13,851 bases of DNA from CAZLFA01 sp964558665 (GTDB lineage: Bacteria; Desulfobacterota; Syntrophia; Syntrophales; PHBD01), in the NCBI GenBank assembly GCA_964558665.1, contig CAZLFA010000084.1:1-13851 (forward strand), read 5' to 3'. Made by a program: the position numbers and the translations under genes. The notes below the pieces were generated by a model. It was not told the DNA's origin. It did no database searches and worked only from the letters and a program-made list of their open reading frames with translations. Positions 7,101 through 13,851 of the stretch are shown piece by piece. Each line of letters opens with the position of its first letter. Within the stretch, counting starts at the first letter, position 1.

Positions 7101-8395
7101 CAGATGTCTATGAGCCGTGGATCGACCGAGACTACTGTTATTATCCGGGGGTAAAGTCGGAGCTGTTTGCCAAAGACTTTACCGATGTGGACCGTCAGAC
7201 GGAACTCAACGATGACGACGGTTCCCTGAGCGGCCTCGCCGGCGCCAGGAACCTCCCCTATACGGATTTCGAGGGCACAATCGCGGTCAACAAGGACATG
7301 TTCTTCCTCGCCCCGACCATGACCATGGAGTGCGGTTCCGATCAGACCTGTTTTCAGGCGCCGTATGACTATGTGACGGCGGTGGTTTACCCGAACCAGT
7401 TCAAGGAGGGGCCATTAGTACCCAACTACTGTGAGGACAACACCTGGTGCAACTCGTGCGACCAGCGCAACTGTTACGGAGTGCCCATGTACCGGCAGTA
7501 CTATACCGCCGAAGAAGAAAAGGGGGGGAAGAAGAAGGATCCCGGACAGAGCGTCCGTATGATGGGAGCGGGCATCTGGCAGCGGAGCACCCTGGTAGCC
7601 AACCTGGGGAAATACTATATAGACACCGCCGTCAGCAGCAAAACCCAGATCAAGGAAACCCCGCTCTACGGTGCTCCCGATAAGATATTTCACAACCTCA
7701 GCGTCTTTGAAAAGAACAAGAGCTACAACTTTTTCCTGCTGTACGCCAAGCCATCCACGAGGCTTACATTCCAGATATACGTCGGCAAGGATTCGACATT
7801 TTCCGAGACCGGCAGTGTCCGCATGGTCAGGGCAGGCACAAAGGTGAAGGACGGCGATAATGAGGTTGTAATTCTGCGGGGAAACAAACTGAATTTTACG
7901 TCCGCGGATTTCTGGCCGTCCAACTGGAGCAGGGCATACAATAGCGATAAGGGCATCCTGGAAGTCACGATGGATATGGGATTCAGCCGGGCACAGGATG
8001 AGAAGACCAAAAAGCTTGCCGATGACTTCGGCGATAAGGCAAAACAGGAAACCTGCAAACCGAAGTCTTTCTGCAGGTGGGATGACAAAAAGAACAAATG
8101 CTGCGCGGCGGGCAACCTCACGGAATGTGATGAATCCGTGTGCAGTTGGTCGAATAAGGCCCTCGACTGTCCGAGCGGCGGCTGCCTGGGATTCCAGGTA
8201 ACATTTCCGGACAAATTCAGCGCCGACGATGATGCAGGCGGGGCAAACCGGCCCAATACCGAACCCTATCCCGTCAAGGACTGGAACGTGGGTTGGAAAT
8301 ACGCGGATAAAATATATGACGGGGACCTCAAGTCATGCAGCTATTCCGATACGAACAAACCGGAGCAGGTGACTCCCGATCTGTGGAAAGAGTAA
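4157..8395 (+). CDS. Large exported G8-domain / right-handed beta-helix protein (CEMIP/TMEM2-like)
   Basis: This gene encodes 1412 residues, with ribosome site GAGAGG 7 bases before the ATG. Residues 1-31 are an export signal with basic MNRLTKSK and hydrophobic LVLLQFIILV. LVSC at 17-20 could be a lipobox (lipidated C20); otherwise signal peptidase I would cut near residue 31. Residues about 48-160 resemble a G8 domain: GGEVKCIGAGTYNYS, then LIFKNVKIDF, ILVENGGSLIIGSETEPI and VTIYLYGK. Residues about 240-420 match the segment after G8 in CEMIP/TMEM2/fibrocystin-like proteins (WQDGDKIVVTTTDY, SEELTI, ALLTRNIQI). Residues about 445-550 are parallel beta-helix repeats (VEFRRLGQGGR, PVNFHL, FVRDCSINES, NVGWKSIGHGYYLSDGTEAEN). 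In animals this architecture binds or degrades hyaluronan. The rest (about 560-1412) has no family I recognise but is rich in Tyr, Asn, Trp and Cys. There are about 35 cysteines in all, with clusters at 1092-1106 and 1300-1343, suggesting a disulfide-stabilised extracellular protein. It is co-transcribed with the cytochrome gene 13 bp downstream. Substrate unknown. Confidence 0.8.
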   Translation: MNRLTKSKLVLLQFIILVSCLAFPMTGYGGYADECTDANTLKPDISGKPLEIKGGEVKCIGAGTYNYSLVNIHGTIDKDGNTVAEGKLIFKNVKIDFWAKSILVENGGSLIIGSETEPIANAVTIYLYGKETDAGADSVITCKTTGDGADPDLICGVPRNRWAKGNATEDTLPSGIKDYFYQYNKLPTDDDLGERAYFGRKALAVSYGGTLRMFGKKGATSAKMLEHLKIARLKKPVKKGDKHVELNKFVDWKAGMRIGLMPKDGAHGPSGFYTIKEAHAESSDYHTSITIKESGVHFKPDSGKEYVAVAMDPSSTSWARLDGDIDMKSRTLNVDREIDWQDGDKIVVTTTDYLPSHSEELTIDTNGVADKKRITFKEDIKYPHRGTKYSLKDHNIPSRLRDKGFTIEEVETRAAVALLTRNIQIVSAGDNYGDKFPGDGYFGGHTIIRQGFKQFQAQGVEFRRLGQGGRMAHAPVNFHLTREVPAGTFVRDCSINESMAHWIELRGTQKVVLERNVGWKSIGHGYYLSDGTEAENVLVANIGIHTRAAVDSDQNPRRVPGVMAMTSKETPPPGAQFQQYESDYMHPSVFQIMNAWNTFDHNMAVGAGTCGACYWIVPARTGGLSSDMHWSGYAGIQDPGAKRDQPYGKAPLKSFYGNFCSTAQYSLLTIGGPAVCSGVVMDFHDENKNYKLQPVQNKFAQGYFDQKPSLYPDTSNFANYNAALCSDKEGKDCAMSVCYQGNTDNCPVSVIDSYTSSFHWAQQNFAAIWLRSNWFLVTDSALTDVLNGGLTMVSGGSYDQVINGYWALTRNSVFIGNTQPWDPSLKNPGNAYASPAGPFNTYPNGLSCLSSPDRGYCLSKAEGIAMPIDTFGVYQRLYNIYDGPVYQENNAFLQIKKLPVDNCGDGKCNSQYMYGSGNRALSIPKSKEEPYKDKCILPNAAIGWKQPNGFYYPPAFHSRNLYFDKVDLRHYIIVPLFKPGTADVYEPWIDRDYCYYPGVKSELFAKDFTDVDRQTELNDDDGSLSGLAGARNLPYTDFEGTIAVNKDMFFLAPTMTMECGSDQTCFQAPYDYVTAVVYPNQFKEGPLVPNYCEDNTWCNSCDQRNCYGVPMYRQYYTAEEEKGGKKKDPGQSVRMMGAGIWQRSTLVANLGKYYIDTAVSSKTQIKETPLYGAPDKIFHNLSVFEKNKSYNFFLLYAKPSTRLTFQIYVGKDSTFSETGSVRMVRAGTKVKDGDNEVVILRGNKLNFTSADFWPSNWSRAYNSDKGILEVTMDMGFSRAQDEKTKKLADDFGDKAKQETCKPKSFCRWDDKKNKCCAAGNLTECDESVCSWSNKALDCPSGGCLGFQVTFPDKFSADDDAGGANRPNTEPYPVKDWNVGWKYADKIYDGDLKSCSYSDTNKPEQVTPDLWKE

Positions 8396-8408
8396 AGAAC
8401 GGCTGCTG

Positions 8409-10148
8409 ATGAAAAAAAGTTTTTCCATTGATTCCGGGTCTGCCCGCCGCAGCGCCTGCACAATGCTTCTTGTTTTGTTTCTGTGCATCGGAACATTGTT
8501 TTTTTGTTCCGCATCGGCGGGTGAGACGCGGGCAACGGTGAAGGTTTCAGGTGCGGTGTTCGACGAACGAGGGCCGGTGGCCGCGGCGCGGGTTCGTGTG
8601 CAGGGTACGGAGAATGTGGTTGTAACGGACAGGGCCGGCCGTTTTGTCCTCAAGGGCGCTCCCGCGGGAAATGCTTTCAACCTCAGCGCCTGGAAGGAAG
8701 GATACTACAGCGCACTCCTCAAGGATGTAAGAGCCCCGAAAAAAGGTATACGCCTGCAACTCGTCCGCTATCAGATAAGCGACAACCCTCATTACTCATG
8801 GATTCCCCCCGAAGGCGTGAAAGGCGCTTGCGTGGAGTGCCACCCTGCCGTAACCGAAATGAGTCTTCAGGACGCTCACATGAAGTCGGCCGTCAATCCC
8901 CGCTTCCTCACCATGTATTACGGAACGGACACGGATGGCAACCGGAGCCCGCCCACGATTTATGAGAAGGGAACGGCGTTCAGTCTCTGGGGCAACACTT
9001 ACGTGCCGCAACGTCCCGACAGTTCGAAACCTTATTACGGCCCGGGATTTCAGCTCGACTTTCCCGGCGCCCTCGGGGATTGCAGTTCCTGCCACATCCC
9101 CGGCGCATCGTTAGGAAAAAACATTGACCCGAAATCGGTAAAGGGAGCCGACCGTTACGGCGTACACTGCGACTTCTGCCACAAGGTAAGCGACGTACGT
9201 CTTAATCCTAAAACGAAGCTGCCCTTTGCCAATATTCACGGTGTCCACGGCATGAAGGTCAACCGCCCCTTCACGAGTGACCACAAAAGGTCCCAGCTCT
9301 TCTTCGGCACCTTTGAGGACGTTAATGCCGATGAAGGTGACACCAGCCTGCCTCTGATTACAGAAAGTAAATACTGCGCCGCCTGCCACTACGGTGGCTT
9401 CTGGGACACGCTCATTTATAACTCCTACGGAGAGTGGCTCCGCAGTCCTTACGCCGACCCGAAATCGGGCAAGGCAAAAACCTGCCAGGAATGTCACATG
9501 CCCTCACCGACGGTCTACAAGGGGAAGGCGCTGACCAACGTGGCGCCGGGAAAGGACGGCATCGAGCGCAACCCGGCAGCGATTCACAGCCACAACATGA
9601 CGGTGGATGCCGAACTGCTGCGCAATTCCCTTACGATGAATGCATCAGCCATAATTCGGGACGGCAAAGTGGTTGTCGGCGTGACGCTGACCAATGACAG
9701 GACGGGTCATCACATACCCACCGATTCGCCCCTGCGGCACATGATTCTGCTTATAGGGGCGAAAGATTCCCTGGGGACCGCACTTAAACAGTTGTCCGGC
9801 CCCCGACTGCCAGACTGGTGCGGCACGGGAGAACTGCTTAAGGGGCATTACGCCGGGTATCCCGGCAAGGCCTATGCGAAGCTGCTGAAGGAAAAGTGGA
9901 CGGAGGTTTTCCCCACGGGGGCATACTGGAACCACACGGAACTGGTGAGTGACAACCGCCTGGCCGCGTTCGCAAGCGATAAATCTTCCTATGCCTTTGC
10001 TCGGCCGCAGGGAGGAAAAGCGCTGATCACGGTGAAACTGCTCTATCGCCGTGCCTTCATCACGCTAATGGAGCAGAAGAAGTGGAACGTTCCCGACATC
10101 GTCATGGCGGAGAAGCAATTCATGCTGGCGGGAGAAGGGCAAAAATAG
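8409..10148 (+). CDS. Exported five-heme cytochrome c with N-terminal carboxypeptidase-regulatory-like domain
   Basis: This gene encodes 579 residues. The signal peptide is about 1-37 (ARRSACTMLLVLFLCIG, cleavage after SASA). Residues about 42-120 form a CarboxypepD_reg-like beta-sandwich (VKVSGAVFDERGPVAAARV, TDRAGRFVLKGAPAG). Five CxxCH heme motifs follow: CVECH 141-145, CSSCH 225-229, CDFCH 254-258, CAACH 323-327 and CQECH 359-363. Nearby histidines such as H157, H253, H276/H280 and H393/H395 are candidate second axial ligands. After the last heme, TGHHIPTDSPLRH (432-444) is a segment shared with cytochrome c554/HAO-like multiheme proteins. The C-terminal third looks like beta-rich sequence without hemes. 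It probably carries electrons in the periplasm or on the outer surface; no enzymatic site is evident. The start has no strong ribosome site, and 13 bp separate it from the G8 gene stop, so translational coupling is likely. Partner and acceptor are unknown. Confidence 0.9.
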   Translation: MKKSFSIDSGSARRSACTMLLVLFLCIGTLFFCSASAGETRATVKVSGAVFDERGPVAAARVRVQGTENVVVTDRAGRFVLKGAPAGNAFNLSAWKEGYYSALLKDVRAPKKGIRLQLVRYQISDNPHYSWIPPEGVKGACVECHPAVTEMSLQDAHMKSAVNPRFLTMYYGTDTDGNRSPPTIYEKGTAFSLWGNTYVPQRPDSSKPYYGPGFQLDFPGALGDCSSCHIPGASLGKNIDPKSVKGADRYGVHCDFCHKVSDVRLNPKTKLPFANIHGVHGMKVNRPFTSDHKRSQLFFGTFEDVNADEGDTSLPLITESKYCAACHYGGFWDTLIYNSYGEWLRSPYADPKSGKAKTCQECHMPSPTVYKGKALTNVAPGKDGIERNPAAIHSHNMTVDAELLRNSLTMNASAIIRDGKVVVGVTLTNDRTGHHIPTDSPLRHMILLIGAKDSLGTALKQLSGPRLPDWCGTGELLKGHYAGYPGKAYAKLLKEKWTEVFPTGAYWNHTELVSDNRLAAFASDKSSYAFARPQGGKALITVKLLYRRAFITLMEQKKWNVPDIVMAEKQFMLAGEGQK

Positions 10149-10411
10149 AAATAAGACAGGCGGCTTTTCTCCGTCTCTGTGAAATATCTGTAAGTGGTTT
10201 TCATGCAATCGGGGTCAAGTTTTTGCTTGCTCCATTTGCAAAGCTGGGCTAAGAAAATTCTGTCAAAGTTCATAATATTCAATAACAGCATTTAAAACGA
10301 AATGCGCGGAAACAGCCGGGCAGGAAAAGATGAGGCCTTTATTAAGCATCAGGCCTGCAGGCAGGGTAAGGGTGGACTGAGCATAAACCGCAAAAAACAT
10401 GGAGCAGACAT

Positions 10412-10951
10412 ATGAGATCTTACGTCGTCGTATCATCGATGGGCCCTGACCGACCCGGTCTGGCCAGAGAAATTGCGGAATTTTTTGCAGCCCGCGGCAT
10501 CAATATCGAGCGCTCACGGGGCTGTGTGCTGGGCAACGAGTTCGGCATGATCATCCTGACATCGGGGAAAACCGATGATATCGAGAAGCTGATCAATGAT
10601 CTTGACCGCCTCCGCAAAAAAACCGGTCTTGATATCTATGTCAGGAAAACGAAGGCGCCCAGCCACAGGGAAGTATTGCCTTCGATCCCCTACAGGCTTA
10701 TCGCCACATCGATAGACCGCCCGGGAATCATCCATCAGATATGCAAGGCACTTCATCAGCGCGGGATCAATATTGAGGAAGTATCTACCAACGTAGATCA
10801 TAACCCGGCAACAGGCGCCAACGTTTTTCAGATGGGCTGCTACTTCTCCCTGCCGCCGGCCGTCAAGATCATCGACTTGAAAGGCGATCTCAACCGCATC
10901 AGCGACGAGTATAATGTCGATATCCGATTTGATGCGGTGATAAACAAATAG
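10412..10951 (+). CDS. Tandem ACT-domain protein, GcvR-like regulatory family
   Basis: This gene encodes 179 residues, with GGAG (10401-10404) 7 bases before the ATG. Two ACT domains make up the protein. The first (about 3-80) begins YVVVSSMGPDRPGLAREIAEFFAARG. The second (about 93-175) begins YRLIATSIDRPGIIHQICKALHQRG. The D-R-P-G loop that contacts ligands in ACT folds is present in both. GcvR, the best-known double-ACT protein, controls glycine-cleavage genes through GcvA and has no DNA-binding domain; none is visible here either. The fhs start follows 2 bp after the stop. An amino-acid-sensing role (glycine or serine) linked to one-carbon flux is a reasonable inference but unproven. Confidence 0.85.
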   Translation: MRSYVVVSSMGPDRPGLAREIAEFFAARGINIERSRGCVLGNEFGMIILTSGKTDDIEKLINDLDRLRKKTGLDIYVRKTKAPSHREVLPSIPYRLIATSIDRPGIIHQICKALHQRGINIEEVSTNVDHNPATGANVFQMGCYFSLPPAVKIIDLKGDLNRISDEYNVDIRFDAVINK

Positions 10952-10953
10952 CC

Positions 10954-12639
10954 ATGGGTAAAGGTAAACAGCAACAGACGGGAATAAAATTAAAGCCGAT
11001 CCGGGATATCGCCGCATCCATAGGCCTTGCGGAGGACGATCTCGAATATTACGGGCGATACAAGGCCAAGGTAAGGCTTGAAGCGATAAACAGCCGCAAG
11101 CCAAGGAAAAATGCTTCTCTGATTCTGGTCTCGGCCATGACGCCGACGCCGGCAGGCGAGGGGAAGACTACCGTCTCCATCGGCCTTGCGCAGGCGCTTG
11201 CAAAACTGGGAAAGAAAACAGTGGCGGCACTCCGCGAACCTTCGCTGGGTCCGGTTTTCGGCATCAAGGGCGGAGCGACCGGCGGCGGGCTTTCATGCGT
11301 GCATCCGCTGGACGAAATCAATCTGCATTTCACCAATGACTTCCCGGCCGTGGAGAGCGCCCACAACCTCTTGTCGGCGCTGGTGGACAATTCGATTTTT
11401 CACGGCAATCCCCTCGATATAGATCCGCGGAAGGTTACATGGCGGCGCGTGCTGGACATCAATGACCGCTCTCTCAGAGATATCGTCATCGGCCTTGGCG
11501 GCTCCACAAACGGCGTCCCGCGGGAGACCGGTTTCGATATCGTTCCCTCAAGCGAGATCATGGCAATTCTTTGTCTTTCCAGATCATATGCGGAGCTGAA
11601 GGACAAGATCCGCAGAACCCTGATCGGCTTCTCCTATGACAACAAACCGGTTCTGGCCGGAGACCTGAAGATCGAAGGCGCCGTTACCTCGCTTCTGAAA
11701 CATGCACTGCTTCCTAACCTGGTGCAGACCACAGAGGGTGTGCCTGCCGTCATTCATGGCGGTCCCTTTGCCAACATCGCCCAGGGGACAAGCAGCATTA
11801 TGGGCACAAACCTGGCGCTTCGCGTGGCCGATTACGTGGTTACCGAGGCGGGATTCGGTTTCGACCTCGGTGCCGAAAAGTTCTTCGACATCGTGGCTCC
11901 CTACGGCGGGCTGAATCCCCGCATCGTTGTTCTGGTGGCCACTGTGCGCGCCATGAAGTATCATTCAGGTGTGGCCATCCAGGAGCTCAACCAGCCTAAT
12001 CCGCGTGCGGCCGTCCTGGGGATGGCCAATCTGAGAAAGCACTATGAAAACATCGACAAGTTCAATGTCCCCTGTATCATTGCCCTGAACCGTTTTCCGT
12101 CTGACTCGGATGAAGAGATAGATGCCGTAATCAAGGCTGCGGAATATGAGGGCATGAATATCGCGGTGGCGGATATATTCCGTTTCGGCGGCGAGGGCGG
12201 TTTGGAACTGGCCGAAAAGACGGTAAACATTATCGCAAAGACATCCGGGGCATACCGGATGCTGTATAAATGGGATGAACCGGTGGAAGACAAGATATTC
12301 AAGGTAGCCAGTGAAATATACGGCGCTGTTTCCATAGACTATCAGCCGCTGGCGAAACGGAACCTGGAACTCATCAGAAAATTCGGGTTCGACAAACTGC
12401 CGGTCTGCATTGCCAAAACCCAGCAGTCTCTTTCAGACAACCCATCCCTCCTCGGACTTCCCAGGGATTTCATTGTCACGGTACGGGAGATCAAGATCGC
12501 ATCGGGGGCGGGTTTCCTTATCCCCATCACGGGTGATATCCTCCGCATGCCGGGACTGGCGAAAGCGCCCGCAGCATATAAGATAGATATCGATGACAAC
12601 GGGAACATCACCGGCATCAACTCGCCGGGAAAAGTCTGA
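10954..12639 (+). CDS. fhs: Formate-tetrahydrofolate ligase (10-formyl-THF synthetase)
   Basis: This gene encodes 561 residues, the full length for the family (about 555-560). The enzyme joins formate to tetrahydrofolate with ATP to make 10-formyl-THF. This is the entry step of the methyl branch of the Wood-Ljungdahl pathway and, run in reverse, a formate-releasing, ATP-yielding step. The ATP-binding P-loop TPTPAGEGKTT is at residues 63-73, followed by the family signature REPSLGPVFGIKGGATGGG (94-112). Other conserved blocks include EINLHFTNDF (121-130), the GFDLGAEKFFDI segment and IALNRFPSDS. It is cytoplasmic. The start is 2 bp after the ACT gene with only a weak GGTGA upstream, so it is probably translated by coupling. 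No downstream gene of the pathway (folD, metF) is in the window. Confidence 0.97.
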   Translation: MGKGKQQQTGIKLKPIRDIAASIGLAEDDLEYYGRYKAKVRLEAINSRKPRKNASLILVSAMTPTPAGEGKTTVSIGLAQALAKLGKKTVAALREPSLGPVFGIKGGATGGGLSCVHPLDEINLHFTNDFPAVESAHNLLSALVDNSIFHGNPLDIDPRKVTWRRVLDINDRSLRDIVIGLGGSTNGVPRETGFDIVPSSEIMAILCLSRSYAELKDKIRRTLIGFSYDNKPVLAGDLKIEGAVTSLLKHALLPNLVQTTEGVPAVIHGGPFANIAQGTSSIMGTNLALRVADYVVTEAGFGFDLGAEKFFDIVAPYGGLNPRIVVLVATVRAMKYHSGVAIQELNQPNPRAAVLGMANLRKHYENIDKFNVPCIIALNRFPSDSDEEIDAVIKAAEYEGMNIAVADIFRFGGEGGLELAEKTVNIIAKTSGAYRMLYKWDEPVEDKIFKVASEIYGAVSIDYQPLAKRNLELIRKFGFDKLPVCIAKTQQSLSDNPSLLGLPRDFIVTVREIKIASGAGFLIPITGDILRMPGLAKAPAAYKIDIDDNGNITGINSPGKV

Positions 12640-12655
12640 TCCTCTTCAAACTCAT

Positions 12656-12672
12656 AACAGCAAACCGCTGTT
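12656..12672. other. Short perfect hairpin after fhs
   Basis: AACAGC (12656-12661) pairs with GCTGTT (12667-12672) around AAACC, 17 bases past the fhs stop. There is no T tract, so a rho-independent terminator is not supported. It could slow or process the transcript end. Confidence 0.25.
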
Positions 12673-12725
12673 CCGCAATCACTGAATGAAGTTGTCGATG
12701 GAGCGTACCTCCTTAAAACGCCGTT

Positions 12726-13730
12726 ATGAAGCCTAAAACAAAGAAACGAATGATCGTGAAGGAACCACCGCCGGGATATGACGAATCCGCTATTGTCATC
12801 TATCAATCCCCCGAAGGCATACAAGTCGATGTCAAACTGGAAAAGGAAACGGTGTGGCTGACACAAAAGCAGATGTCGCAACTGTTCGATACGGAACGCA
12901 GCGTCATCACCAAGCATCTGCGGAAGATCTTTCAATCGGGAGAACTAGATGAAAAAAGCAATGTGCAAAAAATGCACATTCCAGGCTCGGATAAGCCGGT
13001 TGCTTTCTTCAACCTCGATGCCGTCATATCTGTTGGTTACCGCGTCAATTCAAAACGTGGCACGCAATTCCGCATCTGGGCGACAGGCGTTCTGCGTGAT
13101 CACTTCCTGAAGGGTTACACGATCAACGAACGCCGCCTGAAGGAACTCAATCAGGCAATCCGCCTCATTGCCGATGTGGCCCAACGAAAAGAGTTAACGG
13201 GTGATGAAGCCAAGGCGCTGTTACAGGTTGTCTCCGACTATTCTTTCGCTCTTGATTTGCTGGATGACTATGACCATCAGAAAGTCAGGACACCGGCAGC
13301 GAAGCACGGAACAGTCAAACCTCTGGCCTATGAGGAAGCAAGGCGAATCGTGGATCACCTGTGTAAAAAATTCGGCACTTCAAACCTCTTTGGGCGGGAA
13401 AAGGACAACAGCCTGAAAGGCGCTCTCGGCGCAGTCATGCAGACCTTCGATGGGAAGGAGGTCTATCCCGGTATCGAGGAAAAAGCTGCCAACCTTCTTT
13501 ATTTCCTGATCAAGGATCATCCGTTTGTAGACGGCAACAAGAGGATCGGCGCAGCCCTGTTCCTCTGGTTTCTGGAGAAGAATAATGCCCTGTACAACAC
13601 CGACGGCGCCAAGCGGATTTCCGACAGCGCCCTCGTTGCCATGACGTTACTGATTGCAGAAAGCCAACCCCGTGAAAAAGACATTCTGACCCGCGTCCTC
13701 ATCAACCTCATCAACCGGAAGGAGCCATGA
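12726..13730 (+). CDS. RhuM-family / Fic-DOC domain fusion protein
   Basis: This gene encodes 334 residues. Residues about 23-130 match the virulence-protein RhuM family: IVIYQSPEGIQVDVKLE, ETVWLTQKQMSQLF, then FFNLDAVISVGYRVNSKRG and FRIWATGVLRDHFLKGY. This module looks like a helix-turn-helix plus KilA-N/BRO-type DNA-binding region. Residues about 185-330 are a Fic/DOC domain with the active-site loop HPFVDGNKR at 265-273; H265 is the predicted catalytic base. Fic enzymes usually transfer AMP or another nucleotide-derived group to a hydroxyl on a target protein. The loop ends GNKR, as in DOC/DinG-type members, rather than the canonical GNGRxxR. No antitoxin gene is adjacent. Such genes often sit inside type I restriction operons or defence islands. 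The start is uncertain: no good ribosome site lies before 12726, and M9 at 12750 is an alternative. Confidence 0.88.
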   Translation: MKPKTKKRMIVKEPPPGYDESAIVIYQSPEGIQVDVKLEKETVWLTQKQMSQLFDTERSVITKHLRKIFQSGELDEKSNVQKMHIPGSDKPVAFFNLDAVISVGYRVNSKRGTQFRIWATGVLRDHFLKGYTINERRLKELNQAIRLIADVAQRKELTGDEAKALLQVVSDYSFALDLLDDYDHQKVRTPAAKHGTVKPLAYEEARRIVDHLCKKFGTSNLFGREKDNSLKGALGAVMQTFDGKEVYPGIEEKAANLLYFLIKDHPFVDGNKRIGAALFLWFLEKNNALYNTDGAKRISDSALVAMTLLIAESQPREKDILTRVLINLINRKEP

Positions 13731-13774
13731 ACAATGCATGGAGCCCCAATGTGGGTTTTATTAGAAATCAGTAG
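13727..13774 (+). pseudogene. 15-codon ORF overlapping the RhuM-Fic stop (possible remnant start)
   Basis: An ATGA overlap joins the RhuM-Fic stop (13728-13730) to an ATG at 13727, with GGAG (13721-13724) just upstream inside the RhuM-Fic gene. The frame encodes only 15 residues (MNNAWSPNVGFIRNQ) before TAG. Such overlaps are typical of coupled operon genes, so this may be the start of a degraded downstream gene. A 33-codon frame starting at 13735 is no more convincing. Nothing else is recognisable to the window end. Confidence 0.2.
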
Positions 13775-13851
13775 TATCCAAACAAGATATTATTTCTGGA
13801 TCTTCTGGGTTTTTAGTACAACAAAACAGCTATAAGTGACCGTTAATATAT

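Noticed and set aside
7723..8256. 177-codon minus-strand ORF
   Set aside because: It is antisense to the C-terminal part of the G8 protein, with no recognisable domain or ribosome site.
10152..10180. Terminator after the cytochrome gene
   Set aside because: Only a weak, bulged stem (ACAGGCGG with CCGTCTCTGT) can be drawn, with no T tract following.
10302..10415. 37-codon ORF whose stop overlaps the ACT-gene start (possible leader peptide)
   Set aside because: It has no ribosome site, no amino-acid run typical of attenuators, and no attenuator hairpins; the overlap is likely chance.
10514..11104. 196-codon minus-strand ORF
   Set aside because: It spans the antisense of the ACT gene and the fhs start; both sense genes are firmly identified.
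12342..12935. 197-codon minus-strand ORF
   Set aside because: It is antisense to the fhs end and RhuM start, with no family resemblance.
1..13851. CRISPR array, tRNA, rRNA or riboswitch
   Set aside because: I saw no regularly spaced direct repeats, tRNA-like cloverleaf or conserved riboswitch core on either strand by eye; a covariance-model search would be needed to exclude weak cases.

Overview
The window looks like chromosomal DNA from an anaerobic Gram-negative bacterium. My best guess is a Desulfobacterota / Deltaproteobacteria relative such as a syntroph or sulfate reducer. The guess rests on a periplasmic or surface multiheme cytochrome c, a formate-tetrahydrofolate ligase, a secreted caspase-like / sulfatase-modifying-factor protein, and a short dispersed hairpin repeat of the kind common in that group. 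No taxonomic marker gene is present, so this is inference.

Layout. (1) 1-1022, minus strand: an IS110-family transposase that stays open to the left edge of the window. Upstream of it lie an imperfect hairpin (1047-1074) and a terminator-like hairpin (1138-1163). (2) 1164-1553: mostly non-coding, with a dispersed-type hairpin repeat at 1357-1379 and one speculative 40-residue small ORF. (3) 1554-3861, minus strand: a two-gene operon. A secreted caspase-domain + FGE-sulfatase-fold protein comes first, followed after 10 bp by a UPF0149 / SEC-C protein. A good sigma-70-type promoter sits at 3902-3930. (4) 4157-10148, plus strand: a two-gene operon of a 1412-residue exported G8-domain / beta-helix protein resembling the animal CEMIP/TMEM2 group, then a five-heme cytochrome c with an N-terminal carboxypeptidase-regulatory-like (beta-sandwich) domain, 13 bp apart. 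(5) 10412-12639, plus strand: a tandem-ACT-domain (GcvR-like) protein 2 bp from fhs, encoding formate-tetrahydrofolate ligase. (6) 12726-13730, plus strand: a RhuM-Fic/DOC fusion, probably accessory, whose stop overlaps the start of an ORF that breaks after 15 codons.

How the parts may work together. The most unusual unit is the G8 / beta-helix protein paired with the pentaheme cytochrome. Both carry export signals and are almost certainly co-transcribed. This suggests a cell-surface or periplasmic redox assembly anchored to, or acting on, a polysaccharide or other extracellular ligand. The divergently transcribed caspase-FGE protein is also exported, so 2.3-10.1 kb forms an envelope-function block. 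The ACT-fhs pair is core one-carbon metabolism (Wood-Ljungdahl methyl branch or purine/formate supply). The IS110 element at the left and the RhuM-Fic gene at the right are accessory material bracketing the block.
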